This document shows, in pieces, positions 10,786-21,762 of a stretch of DNA of 64,000 nucleotides (its first letter is position 1; every line of letters begins with the position of its first letter). This DNA is from Taxillus chinensis (taxonomy: Eukaryota; Streptophyta; Magnoliopsida; Santalales; Loranthaceae), in the NCBI GenBank assembly GCA_023512835.1, contig CM042086.1, positions 9,029,799-9,093,798 of the forward strand, given 5' to 3'. The position numbers and the translations under genes are program-made. Below the pieces are notes generated by a model. It was not told the DNA's origin and did no database searches. It saw only the letters and a list, made by a program, of their open reading frames with translations.

Positions 10786-11705
10786 ATCCATATAGGTGTG
10801 ATCTCCTATATGGATGTTGGCCTTCATGGCATTTTGGCGTGATTCCGTAGATTACATGCTACATGTTTGATAAAATGCCTGTGTGAATTTAGCTATGTGT
10901 ATATGCCCATTACGTATTTGGTAATATGCCTGTGTGGCTGGACTTGTGATTTAGTGTATGTATGTATCTTGGGTGTTTGTTCTATTGCCTGAATGACTGG
11001 GTTGGTGCACCGTGAACGGGTGCACACCAAGTGTTTGGTTTTATGCTTGAGTGACCGTGGTGTGTTGTGTGCATGACCGTGCTATCTGTCCTGAAGAGGC
11101 GGTTAAACTACTTTGCCTGAGAGGCGGTTAAACCAGTGGCTTGAAGAGGCGGTTAAACTACTTTGCCTGAGAGGCGGTTAAATCGATGGCCTGAAGAGGC
11201 GGTTAAACTACTTGCTTGAGGTGTTTTGTTAGCTTGTGTGGCGGTGGAGGATTGTAATTATTGTTGTGATTGTTATTATGTCTGTTGAAATTATTGTAAC
11301 ACGACAACGTACTTGTACACATGGCATGTAGATGCTAGGAGCATGGGATGGGTTGGGGAGACATGATCCCCTTCGAGCCGTGGTTGCTCACCCCTCCTAC
11401 TGTGTTTGTTTTCCAGGGACTTACGGGCGTTAGGCGGATACACCAAGGTGGAAGACCATAATTATTTTTAGTCTCTTCCATTTATGTTTTGTTTTTCTTA
11501 TGGGAATTGATGTAACCCCATGGGGAAAGGATTTTGTTGTAATAAACTGGTTTGGATTGCTTTTATGAACATTACTTTCTTGAATGTTGTGGATGTTTAA
11601 AATGTGATATTCTTGGTTTGTATCCTAACCCCTTTGCCCTCCGTGTGGGTAAAAGGGGAGTCACGTACCGGTTTCCTCGGGTTGGAAATCCGGGGCGTGA
11701 CAATA

Positions 11706-11717
11706 TGGTATCAGAGC
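11706..11717 (+). other. Primer-binding site, initiator-Met tRNA type
   Basis: TGGTATCAGAGC begins three bases after the LTR end. It is the usual plant retrotransposon primer site complementary to the 3' end of initiator methionine tRNA. It is intact here and decayed in the copies at 3673 and 6650. Confidence 0.88.
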
Positions 11718-12110
11718 ATGGTCTAGTTGGCCTAGGGTAGTGGGCGGACCTGGTTATCCTAAGTCCTTTGGAGGAGCCTGGAGGGACATGCCTGATCAAC
11801 ATGGTCCTCTTTGAGCCTCCAAGGTGTACTTAGGGTAGTCCAGTCTTGTAGTAGGATTTTCATGCATTGGCATTAGGGCACTAGTTGCATTTGCTGTGAA
11901 TGTATGCTAAACTGTGGATAAAATCATATGATTAAGTGAAATGTGCAACTCTGATTTGTTTGGCAATGTGTACTGAACTGTGCAATGTGATTGATGCAAT
12001 GTATGTGTGTAATGTCATGTGATAGTGGAATTGATCAGTGGGGTAGAGGTAGTGACGCGATAGATTATAAAATTATTTTGACGTTGTGCTTCTTACTTCG
12101 TGTAGTAAGA
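11718..12110 (+). other. Leader between primer site and gag
   Basis: Non-coding leader of the plus-strand family A element, collinear with 3277-3684 in inverted form. No gene seen. Confidence 0.6.
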
Positions 12111-13362
12111 ATGCCGCCGAGGAGAGTGACACGTGCGTCCGGGGCGATGGGCGATGAGTCATCTGCCCATGAGGGTCCGGGTGCGGGACCATCCGTTGGA
12201 GGGCATGCGTTGTTACCGGCACGGCTACAAGAAGGCATCCGGCTGGAGGTACGAGAGCTACGGGAGGGACTCCGGCAGGACGTTCGGGAGGAGGTGCGCC
12301 GTGAGATGGCAAGACACGAAGGGTGGTGCCACCACCACCACCACCACAGAGGAGAGCTGCCTCGTGAGCGTGAGAGTTCGCTGGGTGGTGTACCAACTCG
12401 TGCGAGAGGATGACGTGGTGACACGGTTCCGAAAGGAACAACCTCCGCGATTCAAGGGGGAAAGTGATCCTGTGGTAGGCGAGCGGTGGTTGAGGCGGAT
12501 CGAGCATGTGTTCTCCTTTCTCCTGCCCCGTGAAGAGGATAAGGTGTGACCGGCAATTCGGCAGCTGGAGGGGGATGCTTTGGAGTGGTGGACGAGTGTC
12601 GCGGGGGGAGCCTTGCGGTGCAACTCATGCTTTGAGAGGAGTTCTTGCAACTCTTCCATGATGAGTTCTTCCCGGAATCAGTGAGATGGCAGAAGAGGGA
12701 AGAATTTGGCAGCCTAAAGCAGGGATCCAGGACGGTACCTGAGTATGAGCGGGAGTTCCGGAGCTTGAGTAGGTTTGCTCCTAAGACTGTGGCAAGGGAG
12801 GACCTGAAGGCCCACAAGTTCACTTTGGGGCTTAGGCCAGCCCTGCGAGAGGGTGGCAATTCTACGCTTGAGGACCTATCCTGAGGCAATGGAGACGGCC
12901 CGTATAGCCGAGAGAGAGCTGGATGATGGAAGGCAGGCCCATCAGGGTCGCCGGTTGCGAGTGGGCCTGATCGAGATGCAGGGTCCAAGAGGCTCAAGAC
13001 AGAGGAGAGGGATAGTAGTTCTTTTCGCAGTCGGGGTCGGACATCCGTGAACCCCGGGAGGTTCACCTTTGGCGGCGGAAGACAGGGTGGTCCATCTCGG
13101 GAGTCTACCTAGCAACCGGCATCGCTGTGGAGAGCAGGGTCACTTCAAAGGGGAGTGCCCCAAGAAGGACCGGCGATGCAACAACCGTGGACGAGAGGGC
13201 CATTTGCGCCGGGTCTGCAGGAGTGGCAACGGGGGAGCGGGGGGGCATGGCATCCGGCGTGAGGAGTGATGCTAGCTTCCGTGCACCAGCTGAGAGACCA
13301 GCTCGTCGGTGGCAGGCCAGGCAGCAAGATCCGGTCGACCCGACCCCAGGGGAGACCGGAGT
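12111..13362 (+). pseudogene. Family A gag, third copy, 3'-truncated
   Basis: Gag starts at ATG 12,111 (MPPRRVTRASGA). Pieces in changing frames cover the N-terminal region, the gag core (12,645-12,880: FHDEFFPESVRWQKREEF, PEYEREFRSL) and two decayed zinc knuckles (13,129-13,240: CGEQGHFKGECP and CNNRGREGHLRRVC). The first knuckle lacks its first Cys and the second has Arg in place of a Cys, so neither is a full C-x2-C-x4-H-x4-C. An in-frame stop sits at 12,547. The sequence leaves the family A alignment at about 13,362, so protease and the rest of pol are absent. A CAC repeat gives a short His run near codon 70; this is natural low complexity. Confidence 0.8.
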
Positions 13363-14634
13363 ACGTCATATGGCTCATATGACATGCACCCTTCATTTTG
13401 CCTCCTTTGGCTGCCCCATTTAGCCGAAGTCCCATGTATGGAAAATAGAGTAATTTGAATGATGTCTATCAATTGAGTTTGCCTAGAAACTTGCCAAAAC
13501 AGTTCAAAAACACTTGCATAGGTAAAACCGTAAACCGTGAATGTTATTGAGAGTCTTTGCGCACCGCATGAGTTGAGTGCACTATTGAGTTATTTTGTTA
13601 TGCCTGAGTTATGCTTGCTAAGCTATATTAACATGTTTGTTTTGAGATATATTGTTAAGTACCTTGTACTGAGTTGGGATGTACACCTGAGTTGCATTCT
13701 TGAGATATACTTGCGCTTGAGCTGTGTTTACTGAGATGTACTGTGATGTACTTGCTGAGATGCTGTGAATTTTGTGATTGAGTTTGAGTACCCAAATACA
13801 TGTGGGTTGAACTGAGTTATGGGCCAGGCACAATTACTGGACCCTTTGAGATTTGGCCAGGGCTGCGGTCCTGAGTCTCGGTGTAGCACTCACGACGGTG
13901 GGCTAAGTCTGCACCCATTCCTGAGGGTAGGTATGGCGTCCGAGGAGGTGATGGCCATATCTGACTCGGGTGGAAAATATTGCATTGGTGACCATGCAAC
14001 ATTCGCCTGGATGTGGTATGTCATGTCGCCGTGGTGGCGGGGTGTCCTCTGCCCTCCAGTGTGGGCACAGGTAAATGGTGTGTTACTGGGTGATATGTCT
14101 TGTTTAGCTTTAGGCACTACACGAGCACAAGCATACACTTGTCCTGCATATTGTAGAGTGTGACGGGTCCAGGGGAGACTTGAACCCCTGCGAGCTATGG
14201 TTTGCTCACCCCTCCTATAAACTGTTCTTTTGCCAGGGTCTAGCAGGCGGTAGGTGAAAGAGCTGTGGTGGTAGGCTATTGAGGTGAAGACTTATTATTA
14301 ATTTTATTGCTTTTGTGGACTGTGTTATGGTTTGGATTGTTTATAAACAATATATTGTGGTTTGATGGGAGTTTTTCCCAGTTGAGATGTAATAAACTTG
14401 GAACTCTTCTTGAGATGTAATAGGTTGAGATATGCTTATTGTTTGATCTATGTTTCGTGCACGGTTTGGGATCGGGAGCATGCCCCGTGGCATGTTAGCC
14501 TGGTTGTACAGGTTTTGGGACAGCACCCGTGGCATAAGTCCTTTGTAGGTGCTTGCACCAACCCCTTGACCCTTCGGGTGCGGGCATGGGCAGTTACTCC
14601 TCATTTCCAAGTGAGAGGAAATTTGGGCGTGACG
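13363..14634 (+). mobile_element. 3' part of a family C-type LTR
   Basis: No gene. The end (14,556-14,634: CCTTGACCCTTCGGGTGCG, then GAAATTTGGGCGTGAC) is homologous to the inverse of 50,628-50,700, the start of the complete solo LTR on the minus strand. The 5' half is missing and the left junction is inside family A gag. Confidence 0.6.
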
Positions 14635-16021
14635 ATCTCCGAGCTTCGAGGCTACGAAGAAGCGCCTTGAGGCAGCAGTTCTTCGATGCTTTAAGCTTCA
14701 TGATCGATTACGAATTCAACGACAGTGGTGGATTCCTCCTGGACTTTTTCAACACTTAACAACACGAATGTGATGCATATGATATCTCATATAAAATTAT
14801 GCATAATGAACAATGTTGTACATGGTATTATGAATACATGTTCGAGCTTAAATTCTTTCAACCGTAATACCTGGTTTACATGTATGACTACTATTTGACG
14901 ACTGTTTACCTTTCCATTAACCTTAGAAACGACTAAATGCTTTATCATTCAATTCTTTATGCGAAAATTGATCACAATGTTAACATAACATCCAGGAAAC
15001 CATAGTCGGTTTATTTTACCAACCCAGTCATGAATTCGACAATCAACTCACATATAATCAAGACTCACTCAGTGAAAGCCTCACCCTCTCACTCTCGGAT
15101 CAGCATGTGAGTATGATTCAGGAACTAGGATTACACTGTTTGGTATACTCACGGTCAACCGAATCTTACCACAAACCTTGATCCAACAATGATTTTCAGT
15201 TCAAAGATAGATGATGAGAAGCAGGATGACCCTGTTGAGAATCGAACACACACTCTATCAACATCTAATTTACAACACAAGACTTGCATAGAGTTTGGAG
15301 GTTGATCATTCATATTATCTGTGTGAGTTGTCCCTTTTCTCTGTAGAGCACGCATTTTCGGTGCTAAGTCATGAACCTTTTCATTTGGACCGAGCTCAAC
15401 ATAGTTTCTTTTGGATATCGATGATCATACATCCAATTATTACTCGAAAGAGATACATCCGAGGGTAATAGTGAGGACTCCCCTTAAGATAGACAATCTA
15501 TTTTATAGTTTTTTTTTGCCTTTTTCACCTTGCCTTTTTCCATTGAAAGTTATCGGCTCTTTTTAAGTAATAGGCTTTTTATGATTCTCAAGAACTACAA
15601 TCTCAATCATCCTTAGAGCATTAAATCATTGAGGATCCTTTCCGTGCAAGCCAACAAGTACCATGAGATACTACGGTTCTGCTAGTTAATGAATGCAATG
15701 CCACACATGTGATATTCACTCAAAAGAAGAACAACAAATAATGGGAATATCAATTGATGGTTATGAAGGGAAATGCACTCATTACACTCACGACTTGCAG
15801 AATCATGATAGGTTGCATAAAAGACTTGTACCAGGTTCGAGTTAGCAAGTTTCATCCATGTGATTTCTCAATTACCCGCAGTAGAAATGTATGAATTACA
15901 CTTAGATACTACTAATTTTCATGGAGAGATAACCAGTCATTAACAGTGTCTTCCTTATGTTCATGCACGGGTACTTAGTTTGAAATCAAACACAGGACAT
16001 GCAATAAGAATTATGGAGTTA
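14635..16021 (-). other. Non-coding flank of the copia remnant
   Basis: AT-rich, with no coding frame of note. It lies directly 3' of the copia polymerase (minus strand), so it should hold the element's 3' region and perhaps its LTR, but I could not locate LTR ends. A purine-rich tract on the minus strand (15,479-15,490, CTTAAGGGGAG) could be a polypurine tract. Confidence 0.35.
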
Positions 16022-18076
16022 AATCTAGCATGCCAAGTTTTGTCGAAGTTCATTGAATCTGGCTTCATGCGGTGGTTTGGTGAATATGTCGGCAAGCTGG
16101 TCATCGGTGAATATATACTCAAAGGGAAATGTCCTTCTTCAAGACATGGTCACGTATGAAGTGATGTCTGACCTCGATGTGCTTGGTTTTGGGATGCATG
16201 ACTAGATTGATGGAAATTGCAATGGCGCTTGTGTTGTCATAATATAGTGGCACAACCTTCAGGTTAAATCCATAGTCCGAAAGTTGATGGCCATCCAAAG
16301 CAACCGAGCACAAGAACTTCCAAAGACGAATATATTCAAATTTCACTGTTGAAATTGAATTTTGTTTCTTCTTGAACCAGGATACAAGTCTGTTGCCAAG
16401 CATTTGGCATGTTCCACTTGTGCTCTTCCTATCAATCCTGCAGCCAGCAAAGTCCGCATCCGAAAAGCCTCTCGGTTTAAATTCAGACTCCTTTGGGTAC
16501 CCAAGTCCCAAATGTTCGGTTCCCTTGAGATACCTCATAATCCTTTTGACATGAGACATATGAGACTCCTTGGGATTTGCTTGGTATCTTGCACGGATGT
16601 ATGTTGCAAACATTATATTAGGTCTGCTTGGCTGAGAATACAACAAAGATCCAATCATGTTTCGTATTCGTGATATCCACTTCATTGCCTGCTTCATCCA
16701 TATCCAATTTGGCGTTTGTAGGAATGGGCGTTTTCATGTGAGTCACATCGGTCATCTTGAATTTGTTCGAATCTCCTTAGTGTATTTGGTTTGACCGATA
16801 AAGATCCCATCCTTCAACCGCTTGACCTCCAACCCAAGAAAGAATGAAAGTTCTCCCATCATACTCATTTCATACTCACTTTTCATCGGATGGGAGAATT
16901 CTTCACACACTTTTTGTCCTTTGATCCGAAGATGATGTCATCAACATAAATCCGAACAATCAAGGGTGATCCTTTTCCTTCCTTGAGAAATAGGGTAGGG
17001 TCAATCTTGCCTTTTCTTAACTTGTTCTTGATCGAAACTCGACAACATTTCATACCAAGCTCGGGAGCCTGTTTCAGTCCATATAGAGCCTTCTTCGGTT
17101 TGTACACCTTTTGTTCTTAGTTTGGCTCTAGAAATCCAGGAGGTTGTTCAACATAGACTTCTTCTTGGAGGTCTCCGTTAAGGAATGCACTCTTGACATC
17201 CATTTGGTAAACCTTGAAGTCCTTGAATGCTGCATATACGCGAAACATGCGGATGGCCGCGAGTCTAGCAACTGGTGCAAAGGTTTCATCATAGTCAATT
17301 CCTTCTTCTTGTCTCGTAACCTTTTGCCACCAGTCTGGCCTTGTTTCTAATTATAACACCATCTCGCATCAAGTTTATTTCTAAAGATTCATTTCACACC
17401 AATGACTTGTTGTGATCTAGGCCTATTGACTAACTCCCATACTTTCTGTCTCTTGAACTGATTGAGCTCTTCTTGCATAGTGTCAATCCAATATTGATCC
17501 TGAATTGCATCATCAATTGCTTTTGGCTCCACTTGTGATAAGAAACACATGTATAGATTCTCATGAAGTGTGGCAGCCCTTGTTTTGACTCGTGCAGCAG
17601 AATCTCCTATTATTAGTTTAGATGGGTGGTCCTTTAACCTTCTCCTTGCCTTTGGAAGGTCTTCTCTTTCTTCATGTTGAATGCCCAACCGCTCTCATGT
17701 TAGGTTCTTGAGCTGGTGAAGGTGATAGAGACTGAACAGGTTGAATGAAAAGGTCATGATCTTCTGCTGATTTTTGATTTCATTCTCGCAAACTGGTTTA
17801 GCTCTTTGGTATTCCTGTTCAGGTGCATCTCCCACTGGTTCGGTTCTTGTAGGGTTATCTGTGTCTTGGTCTTCTACTATGATAGTATCCTGCATTTCAT
17901 TGACATTTTGGTCTCCTTTCTGCATACCATGGTTAGTCTCATCAAAAGAAACATGAATAGACTCTTCAACAGTTTTAGTCCTTCTATTAAACACGCGATA
18001 AGCCTTGCTATTCATGGAATATCCAACAAGATATCTATCATCGACTTGGCATCAAACTTATTCAAGTAGTCCTTGT
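16022..18076 (-). pseudogene. Ty1/copia pol: integrase end, RT and RNase H
   Basis: Minus-strand copia polyprotein remnant, interrupted at 18,076 by the 38.7 kb insertion and continued at 56,799. In order on the minus strand: post-integrase linker (NNKDYLNKFDAKS near 18,030-18,070), a variable acidic region (17,695-18,015), the start of RT (17,389-17,688; DTMQEELNQF), the RT core (16,883-17,107; KALYGLKQAP, then the catalytic IYVDDIIFGS), and RNase H (16,119-16,697; FSDADFAGC, DRKSTSG, KTKHIEVRHHFIRD). Several frameshifts separate the blocks. The pol order with integrase before RT proves the copia superfamily. The element is dead. Confidence 0.88.
18072..18076. repeat. Target-site duplication CTTGT, left
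   Basis: The five bases before the LTR start at 18,077 are CTTGT and recur exactly at 56,799-56,803 after the last LTR. They mark one integration event into the copia integrase gene. Confidence 0.93.
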
Positions 18077-18580
18077 TGTTGGACCCCATTTTGTCCGGGT
18101 TGGACATACTAACCCCATTTGATATACCTTTCGCCCATGCCATATACCTTGTTGAACAGGTCCACAATGATCCCATACTTCCAAGGAATGGTCTACCCCA
18201 ATCGGCACGAGATGGATACAATTGACACGGATGGGGAAGTTCAAAATCAATGACTTTTGCTACAAGTCCTTGAAGCGCCCCAAGACCAACACCAGGTGAT
18301 GGAGGATGAAAAATGGAGACCAACGCACTTGACCGAGCTCAAATTGGACTTAAAATGAAGAAGTTATGGCCAAAACAACTTTCGTTGGAAAAAGTCAAAC
18401 TTGCCAAAAGACGGTCAATGCCCTGGGTCAAACCGCCCGCAAAAGTGATTATGCGAAACTCTTCAAAATGCCTATGTAGGCGAATACGGATCTCCCCAAA
18501 CAATCCCTGGAAGGCTATCCATTTTTGCATTTTTAGTGGGGGTAAAAAGGTAATTAAAAGTTAAAAAAAAAAAATCGGGG

Positions 18581-18997
18581 TTGACCGTTGACCGTTGACC
18601 TGCCGACACTGCGACCCGTTGACCTTCGAAGCCTCGAAGCCCCGAAGCCCGAAGCCCCGAAGCCTCGAAGCCCCGAAGCCTCGAAGCTCGAAGCCTCGAA
18701 GCCTCGAAGCCCCGAAGCCTCGAAGCCTCGAAGCCCCGTTGACCTGCCGATTCCACCTTCGACCCTTCAACCCCGAAGCTCCGACCCTGCCGACACTCCG
18801 ACCTTCGAACCTTGACTTGCAATACCAGGTAAGTTTTCGGCCCGTTGACCGTTGACCTTCGACCTGCCGACACTTCGACCCGTTGACCGTTGACTTTTGC
18901 CCCACCGAAATTCGACCCACCGAAGCTTCGACCCTGCCGACACTTCGACCCGCCGACACTCCGACCTGCCGACACTTCGAGTCTCGACCCCTTGACC
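18581..18997 (+). promoter_or_regulatory. W-box (TTGACC/T) cluster in Tat LTR
   Basis: Eleven TTGACC or TTGACT words, all in the same orientation, at 18,581, 18,588, 18,595, 18,619, 18,739, 18,812, 18,845, 18,852, 18,882, 18,889 and 18,992. TTGAC[C/T] is the core bound by WRKY transcription factors. The cluster recurs in the other three full LTRs. A role in stress-induced transcription is inference. Confidence 0.55.
18625..18736 (+). repeat. CGAAGCC minisatellite
   Basis: Short units TCGAAGCC and CCGAAGCC repeat about a dozen times. The same array, with copy-number changes, lies in each full LTR (about 24,850-24,955, 40,800-40,878, 54,250-54,397). The Arg/Gly/Leu-rich minus-strand and Glu/Ala/Pro-rich plus-strand frames over it are artefacts of the repeat. 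Confidence 0.92.
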
Positions 18998-20147
18998 TTC
19001 GCTGGTTTCCTCGCTGGCTATTTTTTTTTTGGTCGTTCACGGGACTTGTCTTCTGTGCTGGCCACCTAACAAAAATCATTTCTCAACAACCGTCGGTCAC
19101 ATGCGCTGCTAAAATACAAATCCAAAAAGCGAGCCACGAGCCACCCTGTTTCCCGCATATATTGTCCTCCCGACAAGGCATCAAACCAGCAAATTAAATA
19201 CCGCATCAAATAATACAGCAATTAATGACAGTGGAGCCAAAAACTTTTCTGCAAAGACTTTAAGAAGCATTCGACAGTCCCTGCGAGAAGAGAAGAGATT
19301 CCGGGGAGGAAAAATTCGTTAAGGAAAAAGAGAAGAGATTCGGGGGGGGGGAATTCATTAAGGAAAAAGAGAGAAAAAAGGAGAAAAAAGAAAAAAGGAG
19401 ATCCGGCATAAGAAAAAAGCGATTTGCCCATCCCCGCATCAAAAAAGGAAATTCGGGAGAAAAGAAAAAAAGAGTAGTTTTTCATTGAAGAGAACCATCG
19501 AAAAAGGAGAGAGCCATCAAAGAAAAAACAGTGTGGGTTTCGAGTGGAAGAGAATCGTCAGAAATAGGGAAGAGGGAACCCTCCATCGATCCGGTCTGAG
19601 AAAAAGAAAGAAAGAAAAAACAGAGAGCCCCTCCTTTATCGTTGAAAACCTGCTGCTATTACAGAGAGCCCCCCTTTCCAATCCCTTTTCTCCGACACCT
19701 CATTACGGCTCTTTTACCCAGAAAAAAAAAAAAAAAAGAGACAATTCCAGTTCGCTTTTTGTTTCCTCTTCCTACGTCTCCATCAAAACAAAAACAATCG
19801 TTTCTTCATTCCCTATTCCTTACACCTTACACCCATTCTCCTCAATTCCAGCCCAAAAAAAAAAAAAAAAAGTCCAAAATATACATCATCCTCCTTTCCC
19901 ACGTTTTCTACCCAATAACCCAAAAAAAAGGCGGCTATCGGCGTGGACGGGATTCGCACGATAGTTCGGTGTTCAAAGCTTCAAAGTTGGTTCAGCCCTT
20001 ATTTCTTCATTACTTTTCAAACTTATTTTGATATTTGATGTAACTCTTAATATTTCCTTGTATTTCTTTTTTCTTTTATTGGTTACATTGTGTTTTCCTT
20101 GTATTTCCCTTTCCTTTGTATATGTCTACATTGTAATATGTAAAGTA

Positions 20148-20650
20148 TAGCACAAAAAAAAAACAACAAACAAAGAAAAAGAGAGAGAGCAAAGGGAGGC
20201 ATGAAGAAAAAAAAAAGAGTGAATCGTTATTTGATTTGTGGATGTCACAATCACACACATCACTTTACATGTTATTGTGTTAGTTCATAGTTTTATCCTT
20301 GCAAAAAGAAACAACAAAAAAGAAAACATTTTCAAAACAAAAAAATGCATTTCAAAAAAAAAAAACAAACAAACAAACAAAACAAAGCAAAACAAAAACA
20401 AACAAAAAACGCTTTCATGTTTTCAAACAAAAAAAAAAGAAAATCAAAATTAGTACTTCAATTTCCAAAACCAAAAAAAAAAACAAAAACAAACAAAAAT
20501 AAAAAAAACAAAAAAAAAAACAAAAAGACCAAAATGTTTTTTTTACAAAATATAGAAAACAAAAAAAATGTATGTTTTCTAACCCAAAAACAAAAAAAAC
20601 AAAAAAATAAAACAAAACAAAACAAAACAAAACAAAAACAAAAGGGGAAA
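20148..20650 (+). repeat. A/C-rich, G-poor low-complexity tract
   Basis: About 500 bp dominated by A runs broken by single C, with units such as AAAAC and AAACAAAC. Present in all four full LTRs at the same place. The Lys/Asn/Gln-rich frames here have no support as genes. Confidence 0.9.
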
Positions 20651-21118
20651 GATAAAAATCATTTTCTAGGACTTCAATTTCTCCAAAACAAAACCAAAAA
20701 CCCAAAACCAACCCATAGGATCTCATTCTCCACTTCAAAACAAAAACCCAAAATTTTTAAGATTCCCTTTAGAAACCTAGGGTAAATCAATCTTAACCAT
20801 AACTTCGACAAATAACTTAGTCAAATAAAAATCATAGACTTTTTAGGAAATTTAACCTGATCACAAAGAAGATAAATAAAAACCTCCTCCTCCTAAATTA
20901 GATACCGAAAGGGTGTTGTAGGGGTGCTAATCCTTCCCTACACGTAACCAACTCCCGAACCCATCTCCGATAATGCAGACCACACACTTAAGACTACTCA
21001 AAGTAGAGGGTATCCAACTGTACCCCAAAAACAGGTTGGTGGCGACTCTAGATTTTCTCACCATTGGTCTAGTTTGAGCTCACCCCAAAAGGGCCCGGAC
21101 GAAAACCGGTGATGACAA

Positions 21119-21135
21119 TTGGCGACTCTCTGGGG
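21119..21135 (+). other. Putative primer-binding site of B1
   Basis: TTGGCGACTCTCTGGGG follows the LTR end by one base. B2 has CGGCGACTCTGGGG at the equivalent place (27,311). The GGCGACTC-GGGGA wording is typical of Tat/Ogre elements, which use a tRNA other than initiator Met; I have not verified which tRNA. Confidence 0.6.
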
Positions 21136-21762
21136 ATTTATGAACACTTTAGAGAGTTAGGTCTAGAACTAAGGATTAGGAGGTTATTTTAATTATACTT
21201 GTTGTATATATTTAACTGTTCTTCTAAATTGTTTGATCGTTGCTCATATTTACTTGTGATTTATTTATACACTTTAACTACCATGAAAGTTGTGATTTGT
21301 TGCTTTCCATACTTGTTGCATTCATGCATAACCCTATACCCGGGTTTAGCACAATTTAGGTTAGCGAGGTTCAAGACGGTCCCCGGCGCGTTGATCATTA
21401 TCCGCAATGGGCCTCGGACTCCTCACTCAAGCTTGAGGTTCTTTTAAGGCACGTCCTTTTAAGATCCCCCTCCGATAAATCCCATGGTGTACGGAGCCCT
21501 CTATTGAGGAAGTTTGGGAACCAACGAATAAGATAGGTATAGCAATAGAAGCCCATCAGGGGCATTAACCCACATTTTGTTTGCTCATTACATGCCATGC
21601 TAACCTTTGTTTTGTAGGGTAGTCCTTAAGTCATCCCCTGCACATATTAGCTGTTTTTTTACTATTGGTATGTTATTTTTCTTATCTAACTGCCTTGATA
21701 TATATTAACTGTCATCCTAACCTGTCATCATGCATAACATGACATTCATCATTCATATAGGC
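21136..21762 (+). other. Untranslated leader of B1
   Basis: No gene seen in about 630 bp between the primer site and ORF1. It contains short repeats of the LTR-proximal type and is collinear with 27,327-27,948 in B2. Confidence 0.6.

Larger units (their letters stand above)
9963..11702 (+). mobile_element. Complete family A LTR, plus orientation
   Basis: 1740-bp LTR from TGTAAGGACCC (9963) to GGGGCGTGACA (11,702). It is followed three bases later by an intact primer-binding site, so it is a 5' LTR. It holds the twin palindromes, a TATA box at 10,464, a GA run, an (AT)n run and the CCTGAAGAGGCGGTTAAA repeats. This is the best-preserved LTR of the family in the window. Confidence 0.92.
18077..21117 (+). 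mobile_element. 5' LTR of B1
   Basis: 3041-bp LTR. From the left: a conserved head (TGTTGGACCCCATTTTGTCC), a W-box cluster, a CGAAGCC minisatellite, a purine-rich block (19,305-19,640), an A/C-rich and nearly G-free block (20,148-20,650), and the terminal GGTGATGACA. A segment at about 18,195-18,290 differs sharply from the partner LTR at 53,699 while its surroundings match. The Lys/Asn-rich frames over the A-rich part are not genes. Confidence 0.93.

Noticed and set aside
12325..12350. Run of six His codons resembling an affinity tag
   Set aside because: It is a CAC trinucleotide run in a decayed gag, with a matching GGT run in the copy near 5960; no vector sequence is present.
18472..19079. 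Arg/Gly/Leu-rich minus-strand frames (also 24,650-25,300, 40,510-41,160 and 54,094-54,730)
   Set aside because: Artefact of the CGAAGCC minisatellite and GTTGACC words in the LTR.
20238..20785. Lys/Asn/Gln-rich frames (also near 26,430, 42,310 and 55,930)
   Set aside because: Translation of an A/C-rich low-complexity tract inside LTRs, repeated at the same place in each LTR.
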